5,675 bases of DNA, from positions 1-5,675 of the forward strand of contig JAJFMS010000283.1 of assembly GCA_020696885.1 (NCBI GenBank), given 5' to 3'. Source of the DNA: Armatimonadota bacterium (lineage in GTDB: Bacteria; Armatimonadota; SYMT01). Positions 1 to 3,889 of this stretch are shown here, piece by piece (the first letter of the stretch is position 1; each line of letters starts with the position of its first letter). The notes beneath the pieces were generated by a model. The model saw nothing but the letters and a program-made list of their open reading frames with translations, was not told the origin of the DNA and made no database searches. The position numbers and the translations under genes were made by a program.

Positions 1-99
1 GTGGACCGCATCATCCGGCGAGAGCTGGAGCTGCTGCACGAACACCAGCGCCGCGGCCGCTTCGTCGGAACCGTCGGTCGCGTAGAGTAGCTTCAACAT
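1..99 (-). CDS. Universal stress protein (UspA family), N-terminal fragment
   Basis: Reading the minus strand from an ATG at 99-97 gives 33 codons that stay open to the window edge. The peptide begins MLKLLYATDGSDEAAAAL, which matches the first beta strand and following helix of UspA-like proteins: a hydrophobic strand, then A-T-D-G-S with the Asp that contacts nucleotide in ATP-binding members, then a helix of small residues. UspA-fold proteins are cytoplasmic dimers of roughly 140-160 residues per domain, made under starvation or other stress. The start is supported by an AAAGG stretch about 7 bases upstream. Only the N-terminus is present, so it cannot be told whether this is a single- or double-domain Usp or whether the ATP-binding G-rich loop is kept. 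The gene reads in the same direction as the upstream DinB gene (stop at 217), with a hairpin between them, so it may have its own promoter. The opposite strand is also open here but looks like an antisense shadow. Confidence 0.8.
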   Translation of the reverse strand, partial: MLKLLYATDGSDEAAAALVFVQQLQLSPDDAVH

Positions 100-172
100 C
101 TGGGTACCTTTCCCGGGGAGAGAGTTACGGCCCGGCTGACCGGCCGCCTGTTACTCCCATCATACCCCGAGG

Positions 173-199
173 GTCCACGCACGCTGCAGGTGCGTGGAC
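173..199 (-). terminator. Perfect 10-bp stem hairpin after the first DinB gene, terminator-like
   Basis: GTCCACGCAC at 173-182 is the exact reverse complement of GTGCGTGGAC at 190-199, with a 7-base loop. It starts 17 bases after the stop codon of the DinB gene on the minus strand and lies upstream of the usp start. The position suggests a transcription terminator or an RNA 3'-end stabiliser. No T-run follows on either strand, so it is not a canonical intrinsic terminator. It could also act as a regulatory structure in the usp 5' leader. Confidence 0.5.
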
Positions 200-216
200 T
201 CCCCGATCCGGAAGGA

Positions 217-753
217 CTACGACGCGGGCGCGAGCGGCCCGCCCGGAACCACGAGGAGGTCCGTAACGCCGATGTCGCAGCCGGTCTGCTCGATCAGGGT
301 GGTGAGCTGTCCCCGGTGGTGGGTTTGATGGTTGAAGAAGTGGACCACCGCGAACCAGAGCGGCAGGGTGCGGGTGGCGGGGCTCACGACGCTGGTGAAC
401 ACCAGCTCCCCCGCCAGCCCCTCGCCGGTGATGGCCGCGGCCCACGCGTCGACCTCGTCGTCCATCGCCGTGCGGGCGCGGCGCAGGCGTCCGAAATCTG
501 CGTGAAGCTCCTGATCCAGGGAGCGGATCGGGCCGGTCTCCGCAAAGAACCGCTCCGGCTCCCCGAGGAAGCGCCCCATCCAGAGCGTGTCCGCGAGCAG
601 AGCGTGATTCAACGTGCCGTGGATCGAGTGGAACGGCGCCCCACGGTCTTCCTTCCGCACCTCATCGGAGAGGCCGGCGCAGAGGCCATAGAGCCGTTCG
701 TTCATCCAACGGTTGTACCGCGCCATCGTGCGGCAGTATTCGGGAGTAATCAT
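217..753 (-). CDS. DinB-family protein (putative metal-dependent hydrolase or thiol-transferase fold)
   Basis: This 178-residue protein has the size and layout of the DinB/YfiT four-helix-bundle superfamily. That superfamily includes bacillithiol and mycothiol S-transferases, maleylpyruvate isomerase-like enzymes and many uncharacterised proteins. The N-terminus (residues 4-25, Y-C-R-T-M-A-R-Y-N-R-W-M-N-E) is the typical first helix. The three expected metal ligands can be placed: His50 in L-N-H-A-L-L-A-D, and His142 and His146 in N-H-Q-T-H-H-R-G-Q near the C-terminus, a hallmark DinB motif. It is probably cytoplasmic, with no signal peptide or membrane segment. The substrate cannot be deduced. 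Despite the family name there is no reason to link it to DNA polymerase IV. The ATG start at 753 has only a weak upstream ribosome binding site, but it gives the family's usual N-terminus. The gene lies 146 bp downstream of the VOC gene on the same strand and is followed by a strong hairpin. Confidence 0.88.
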   Translation of the reverse strand: MITPEYCRTMARYNRWMNERLYGLCAGLSDEVRKEDRGAPFHSIHGTLNHALLADTLWMGRFLGEPERFFAETGPIRSLDQELHADFGRLRRARTAMDDEVDAWAAAITGEGLAGELVFTSVVSPATRTLPLWFAVVHFFNHQTHHRGQLTTLIEQTGCDIGVTDLLVVPGGPLAPAS

Positions 754-767
754 TTGGGGATCCGAGG

Positions 768-788
768 TGTTGGGTGTCGGGTGTTAGG
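768..788. repeat. Three tandem heptamers, TGTYRGG type
   Basis: Three consecutive 7-bp units, TGTTGGG, TGTCGGG and TGTTAGG, differ from each other at one or two positions. They end 15 bases from the DinB start codon at 753, within the probable untranslated leader. The array may be a simple-sequence expansion with no function, or part of a repeat family dispersed in the genome. Confidence 0.65.
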
Positions 789-875
789 TTTCCAACTGGC
801 GGCCTTCCTGGGGTTGCGCGCCGGTTCAGCCTTACGCACCGTCCGCGGGCCCGGTTTCCCATTCGACCTTCGAAA

Positions 876-889
876 CTCGCACCTCGCAC
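876..889. repeat. Two exact tandem CTCGCAC heptamers
   Basis: CTCGCAC occurs twice in a row, immediately past the stop codon of the VOC gene (minus strand, stop at 902-900). The period matches the array at 768-788 although the unit differs. Two copies alone are weak evidence; the shared period in the same spacer makes it worth recording. Confidence 0.5.
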
Positions 890-899
890 GTCCCAAGGT

Positions 900-1247
900 C
901 TACCCATTGTATTGGGACAGCATGAAGCAATTACCTTCGGGATCCATCACTTGCGCCAGGAGAATCGGCTCGCCGGGGCGGTTCTCCGGCTCTTGCCGGA
1001 TCGTGCCGCCGCCACCTACCACCTCGCGGCAGGCAACGTGCACGTCCGTGACCTGGAACCCGAGCCCGGTGTCCATCATGGAGCCGCTCCCACCGCCGTG
1101 GAGTGCCACGATCGAATCGCCGTAGTGCATCTCGGACCAGAACGTCGAGGTGAAGCCGGGCTCCAACCCGATGACATCCCGGTAGAACGCGATGGCCCGA
1201 TCCATATCCTCCACCATGAGCATGAACTTCACATTCTGGATCTGCAT
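900..1247 (-). CDS. VOC-superfamily (glyoxalase/bleomycin-resistance fold) protein
   Basis: This 115-residue protein has the single-chain VOC pattern. Residues 5-30 (V-K-F-M-L-M-V-E-D-M-D-R-A-I-A-F-Y-R-D-V-I-G-L) form the first beta-alpha unit, and the chain ends with the D-P-E-G-N-C-F-M-L signature at 102-110. VOC proteins dimerise to form a ligand pocket and include glyoxalase I, extradiol dioxygenases and antibiotic-binding resistance proteins. The Glu normally found as a metal ligand in G-N-x-x-E-L is Met109 here, and no obvious first-strand metal ligand is seen. A binding role or altered chemistry is therefore more likely than classical metal-dependent glyoxalase activity. Three glycine-rich stretches (51-55, 61-63, 78-81) lie in loops. 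I chose the ATG at 1247 because GGAGGG lies about 5 bases upstream and the first strand begins directly after it. The frame is open further upstream to 1340, overlapping the preceding gene, but that extension has no family support. Confidence 0.88.
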   Translation of the reverse strand: MQIQNVKFMLMVEDMDRAIAFYRDVIGLEPGFTSTFWSEMHYGDSIVALHGGGSGSMMDTGLGFQVTDVHVACREVVGGGGTIRQEPENRPGEPILLAQVMDPEGNCFMLSQYNG

Positions 1248-1249
1248 CT

Positions 1250-1257
1250 TGCCCTCC
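1250..1257 (-). promoter_or_regulatory. Ribosome binding site fixing the VOC start
   Basis: On the minus strand, GGAGGGC lies about 5 bases before the ATG at 1247. This is the strongest Shine-Dalgarno sequence in the window. It decides the start against an in-frame ATG 18 bases further upstream at 1265. The rest of the 82-bp gap to the preceding gene shows no clear terminator and only poor matches to promoter boxes, so co-transcription with the upstream gene is possible. Confidence 0.7.
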
Positions 1258-1329
1258 AATCGCATGCCCGCTCTTATGTCATACAAGCTTACCACGGATC
1301 GTTTTCGTGAGGCGAGATACAGAGTCCCT

Positions 1330-3084
1330 TCAGCCCACACCTGGCTCCACCCGCGTCTCCGCCCGCCGGTCGTCCGGCACAGTCAGCGGCAAGGTCAGGC
1401 GGTCGAACTGGCCGCGGCTCCGGCCCATCCGCCAGTTGATCCGCAGAGGAACGAACCGGCAAGTAGGCACACCCGGCGCCGGATACTTGACGTCCTGCGG
1501 CTCTTCCACCCAGACGGTCACGGAGAATCGCTCCAGATCGAACCCGTCCAGGTCTTCCCGTTGCGCCAGAAGGAACGGCAGCAGCAGCGCACGCTGATCC
1601 GGCGTCATCTCGGCGAACGTTAGCGTGACCCGCCGCTCGATCGCTTCGTATTGCTCGCGAGAGACCTCCCCGCGCCGGACCAGGCGCACTTCTTCCCGGG
1701 ACCGGGGCATGTAGCGCCCCCGGAGGAGCGCCAGCAGCTCGGGGAGTCCGGCGAGGCGCTCCTGCTCCGTCTCGAACGTATCCGCGACCTCGGTCCGCTG
1801 CACTCCCAGGCTACCTACCGCCATCTGCTGCGGGAACGCGAGCTGTCCCACGCGTAGGAGATCGCCCAGCGTCGGCGTCTCACCATGCGCCCGAAGACGG
1901 GCGATGGTGATATCCAGCCAGCTATCGGGAATCTCGTGGCGCTCACGGAGGGACCAGTCGCACTTGCGGAAGAACACGGTGCGACCCCGGGACCACCAGA
2001 GGCTCCCATTCTCCCGGGCGAAGCGATCGCAGCGGCTCGCCGAGTCGGCCTCTCCCGGCGGCTCCATCCGGTCGCTCGGCCGGCAGAGCACCCGGTAGTA
2101 ATCGGACACCACCGGGACTTGCGCGGCGGCGGCCAACCGCTCCAGCCGTTCCGACCAGTCTCGACCGGGCGGAAACGCCTCGGGAAGTCCGGACGGCGCA
2201 GCGGTGTCGACCGGCCCGGATCCATACGGGTTTCCGCGCAACCGCGGCAGTGGCTCCGGGCCCTGGACGAACGCGAACGCAGTTCCGGTGGGGAACATTC
2301 GGAGTTGCAGCCAACCCGTGGGGCGGCGCGGCGCGGAATACCACCGCCGGGTGGTGAAGCTCACGTCCGGGGGCTGCGTCCGGCGCACCACCGCCGCCCG
2401 AAACGAGAGGATGGGCTCCCGCGACTCCCGCTGCTGCTCCTCGAACCGCCGCTGCAGCACTGCCCGGGGCTGCGGCGGGAGCATCGAGAACGGCAGTCGA
2501 TAGTAGCCGCGCTCGATCAGGAACCGGCGCTGCCGGCTCGTGAGCGTCGCGAGGAGCTCGGTGGCGAGACGCCCCTGCGGGTCGGACAGGTACTTCCGCA
2601 CCGGCTCCTCGGCCGGGCGGCGGGCAAGTTGGGCGGGCGTTTCGCGGAGTGCGCGCACCTGGGCGTCCAGGCCGCGCAAGAACCCGGCGACCGGCGCCTC
2701 GGCCTGCGCGTTCGCCTGACGCCGGACCACCGGGTCGACCGAAAGGAGGTAACGGATCTCCGCTCCCACCTGGCGACGCACCCACCGGTGGCCGAACAGC
2801 TCCGCGATATCGCCCAACACGTCACGCAGGGGTCGAGGCGGGCCGTACAGGATCAGCTTGCTTTCGCCGGCGCCCGCTTCCGCCGTCAGGGCTACTCCGG
2901 TGGCGCCGGAGATCCGCCCCAGCAGCTCCCGCACGCTGATACCCGGCGAGCTAACGCGAATCGCCTGCTCCAGCCGCGCGTTGCCAGCCAGCGGCTCTAC
3001 CGGCTTCTCCGCTGCCGGGGCCGGAAGCACTCCTTCCAACAGCGTGGTGACAGCTAACACAGCGAGGAGACGAGGGTGGTGCAT
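1330..3084 (-). CDS. Exported protein of unknown function with STN-like modules
   Basis: The protein has 584 residues from the ATG at 3084 and opens with a Sec-type signal peptide: a short basic start (M-H-H-P-R), a hydrophobic core (L-L-A-V-L-A-V-T-T-L-L) and a likely cleavage site after A-P-A-A near residue 25. After it, about residues 37-116 (2976-2737) look like a secretin/TonB short N-terminal (STN) domain: I-R-V-S-S-P-G-I-S-V-R-E-L-L-G-R-I-S, T-G-V-A-L-T-A-E, a K-L-I-L-Y strand, and P-L-R-D-V-L-G-D-I-A-E-L-F-G. A weaker second copy may lie at 2160-1912. The rest is charged, rich in Arg and Pro, has no transmembrane segment, and ends in a beta-rich stretch. Cys at 2085-2083, 2031-2029 and 1962-1960 fall in or near the second module. 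No secretin pore or TonB barrel follows, so the partner is unknown. An in-frame TTG at 3111 is an alternative start. I do not recognise a named family for the full length. Confidence 0.75.
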   Translation of the reverse strand: MHHPRLLAVLAVTTLLEGVLPAPAAEKPVEPLAGNARLEQAIRVSSPGISVRELLGRISGATGVALTAEAGAGESKLILYGPPRPLRDVLGDIAELFGHRWVRRQVGAEIRYLLSVDPVVRRQANAQAEAPVAGFLRGLDAQVRALRETPAQLARRPAEEPVRKYLSDPQGRLATELLATLTSRQRRFLIERGYYRLPFSMLPPQPRAVLQRRFEEQQRESREPILSFRAAVVRRTQPPDVSFTTRRWYSAPRRPTGWLQLRMFPTGTAFAFVQGPEPLPRLRGNPYGSGPVDTAAPSGLPEAFPPGRDWSERLERLAAAAQVPVVSDYYRVLCRPSDRMEPPGEADSASRCDRFARENGSLWWSRGRTVFFRKCDWSLRERHEIPDSWLDITIARLRAHGETPTLGDLLRVGQLAFPQQMAVGSLGVQRTEVADTFETEQERLAGLPELLALLRGRYMPRSREEVRLVRRGEVSREQYEAIERRVTLTFAEMTPDQRALLLPFLLAQREDLDGFDLERFSVTVWVEEPQDVKYPAPGVPTCRFVPLRINWRMGRSRGQFDRLTLPLTVPDDRRAETRVEPGVG

Positions 3085-3167
3085 GACGGAACCTGGGGAA
3101 GCATCGAGCAAGACGGCGCCTCGTCCTCCTCGATGACCTTAAAAACTTCGTATCCTGGGTTAGACAT
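3054..3167 (-). other. Possible 37-codon leader reading frame overlapping the start of the exported-protein gene
   Basis: An ATG at 3167 opens a 37-codon frame that ends at TAG 3056-3054, about 28 bases inside the exported-protein gene in another frame. Its first 17 codons (M-S-N-P-G-Y-E-V-F-K-V-I-E-E-D-E-A) have a protein-like composition and the DNA includes a GAGGAGG at 3131-3125. Its own start has no good ribosome binding site. It could be a translationally coupled leader or simply a chance frame. I give it as a possibility only. Confidence 0.15.
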
Positions 3168-3171
3168 CGGA

Positions 3172-3189
3172 GTGACCCGGCCGGGTTAC
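3172..3189. promoter_or_regulatory. 18-bp near-perfect palindrome, candidate operator
   Basis: GTGACCCGGCCGGGTTAC is an inverted repeat with eight of nine pairs complementary; the single exception is G opposite T at the third position from each end. It lies centrally between two divergent start codons, 88 bases from one and 118 from the other, where a dimeric repressor could control both genes. The half-site GGGTTA recurs 26 bp away at 3157-3162. In RNA it would also form a hairpin with almost no loop, which is less plausible, so a DNA-binding site is favoured. High GC makes short palindromes common, so this stays tentative. Confidence 0.4.
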
Positions 3190-3291
3190 GAGAAGTCGGA
3201 TACAACAACCGCACAAGAAGGAGAGCGGCGGCGTTTAAGCGAACCTATGTTTGCACCAATCAACGCGGCAGCAAGCTCGCGAGTCGATACG

Positions 3292-3298
3292 AAAGGAA
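3292..3298 (+). promoter_or_regulatory. Ribosome binding site for the second DinB-fold gene
   Basis: A purine-rich AAAGGAAG-type stretch about 8 bases before the ATG at 3307 supports that start over several in-frame upstream starts (for example ATG 3247). It also agrees with where family-like sequence begins. Confidence 0.55.
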
Positions 3299-3306
3299 GC
3301 GATCCG

Positions 3307-3789
3307 ATGGCAGACCTGAAAACAGTAGCGCGGCTCACCCGCTGGGCGGCGGGCAGCATGGCGTTCAACCTCTCCAAGATCCCCGAAGACAAGCTGGACT
3401 GGAAGCCCACCCCGGAGAGCAAGAGCGCCCTGGACGTGGTGGGCGAGGTGATCTTCGTCATGAAGGCGGGGATGCCGATCTTCACCGGCGGGACGATCGA
3501 CTTCGGCGGAGAGCGCGCCAAGCCGGCCGGGCGAGCGGAGGCGCTGCAAGGGTTGCGCGAGGCCGCGGAAGCCCAGGCAGCCGCCCTGGACGCGGCGGGC
3601 GACGAGCTGGAGCGCGCGATCGAGACTCCGATGGGTCCGCTCTGGGGCGCCCATGCGGTCACCTTCGGGCTGGTGGACCTGATCCATCACCACGGGCAGA
3701 TCACCTATATCCAGAGCCTGTTGGGTGACGCGGAGAACCACATGGAGATGGACGCGCTGGCCCAGTACTTCGGGCCACCGGCGGCCTGA
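3307..3789 (+). CDS. DinB-fold protein with altered metal triad
   Basis: This 160-residue protein fits the DinB superfamily in length and pattern. A first helix A-R-L-T-R-W-A-A-G-S-M is followed by I-P-E-D-K-L-D-W-K-P-T-P-E-S-K-S-A at 25-41, a very typical DinB segment, and by the C-terminal helix D-L-I-H-H-H-G-Q-I-T-Y-I at 124-135. Aligned on G-Q to the other DinB protein in this window, the three metal positions read Glu47, Asp124 and His128 instead of three histidines. This could bind a different metal or none. It is probably cytoplasmic, with no signal peptide. It stands alone on the plus strand, divergent from the exported-protein gene and convergent with the M56 gene, so it is likely its own transcription unit ending at the hairpin near 3810. 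The two DinB proteins are distant in sequence, so recent local duplication is unlikely. The substrate is unknown. Confidence 0.83.
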   Translation: MADLKTVARLTRWAAGSMAFNLSKIPEDKLDWKPTPESKSALDVVGEVIFVMKAGMPIFTGGTIDFGGERAKPAGRAEALQGLREAAEAQAAALDAAGDELERAIETPMGPLWGAHAVTFGLVDLIHHHGQITYIQSLLGDAENHMEMDALAQYFGPPAA

Positions 3790-3809
3790 CGTGGTGCAAG
3801 TGGTGGAGA

Positions 3810-3847
3810 GGGAGCGGCCCCACAGGAGCCGCTCCCGCCCCGTTTAC
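3810..3847. terminator. Hairpin between convergent genes, probable terminator
   Basis: GGGAGCGGC at 3810-3818 pairs perfectly with GCCGCTCCC at 3828-3836 around a 9-base loop. It lies 20 bases past the stop of the DinB-fold gene and 53 bases past the stop of the opposing M56 gene. A short T-run (GTTT, 3842-3845) follows on the plus strand, so termination of the DinB-fold transcript is the better-supported direction. The stem could also stop transcription from the M56 side, where no T-run follows. Confidence 0.65.
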
Positions 3848-3889
3848 CATCGATCCAACTCGGGCGCTGGCTCCTCCGTCAACCCACGG

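Larger units (their letters stand above)
754..899. other. 146-bp spacer between VOC and DinB genes with tandem heptamers
   Basis: No gene is visible. The spacer holds two short tandem arrays with the same 7-bp period: three near-identical units at 768-788 (TGTTGGG, TGTCGGG, TGTTAGG) and two exact CTCGCAC units at 876-889. It also contains CGGGCCCG at 846-853, a perfect 8-bp palindrome. I see no convincing -35/-10 pair for the downstream DinB gene on the minus strand. Confidence 0.6.
3085..3306. promoter_or_regulatory. Divergent intergenic control region
   Basis: This 222-bp spacer lies between the start of the exported-protein gene (minus strand) and the start of the second DinB-fold gene (plus strand), so it must hold the promoters of both if they are expressed separately. 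It includes an AT-rich patch at 3138-3148, the hexamer GGGTTA at 3157-3162 and again at 3183-3188, and the palindrome described separately. I cannot assign confident -35 and -10 boxes on either strand, as expected if the organism's promoters differ from the E. coli consensus. Plus-strand reading is open through the spacer in the DinB frame, but the sequence before 3307 shows no family similarity. Confidence 0.6.

Noticed and set aside
1..90. Plus-strand frame from GTG at position 1, ending at TAG 88-90
   Set aside because: It is charged and open but has no recognisable motif, whereas the minus strand encodes a clear UspA N-terminus with a start codon and ribosome binding site.
159..164. TATGAT-like -10 box on the minus strand upstream of usp
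   Set aside because: It has no acceptable -35 partner at normal spacing, so a promoter cannot be supported.
190..1125. Long plus-strand open frame (311 codons) across the DinB and VOC genes
   Set aside because: It is antisense to two genes with recognisable family motifs and its translation is Arg/Pro/Gly-rich without domain features; high GC makes such antisense frames common.
1248..1340. Extended N-terminus for the VOC protein from ATG 1340
   Set aside because: It would overlap the preceding gene's end and adds residues outside the fold; GGAGGG directly precedes ATG 1247.
1943..2785. Second minus-strand frame (280 codons) inside the exported-protein gene
   Set aside because: It is an out-of-frame shadow rich in Gly, Ala and Arg, with no motif; the overlapping frame is clearly the coding one.
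1885..3057. Long plus-strand open frame (390 codons) opposite the exported-protein gene
   Set aside because: The minus-strand frame has a signal peptide and an STN-like domain, while the plus-strand product is a low-complexity Arg/Gly/Pro-rich shadow.
3076..3306. Extended N-terminus for the plus-strand DinB-fold gene
   Set aside because: The extra residues show no family similarity, span a likely operator region, and a ribosome binding site precedes ATG 3307.
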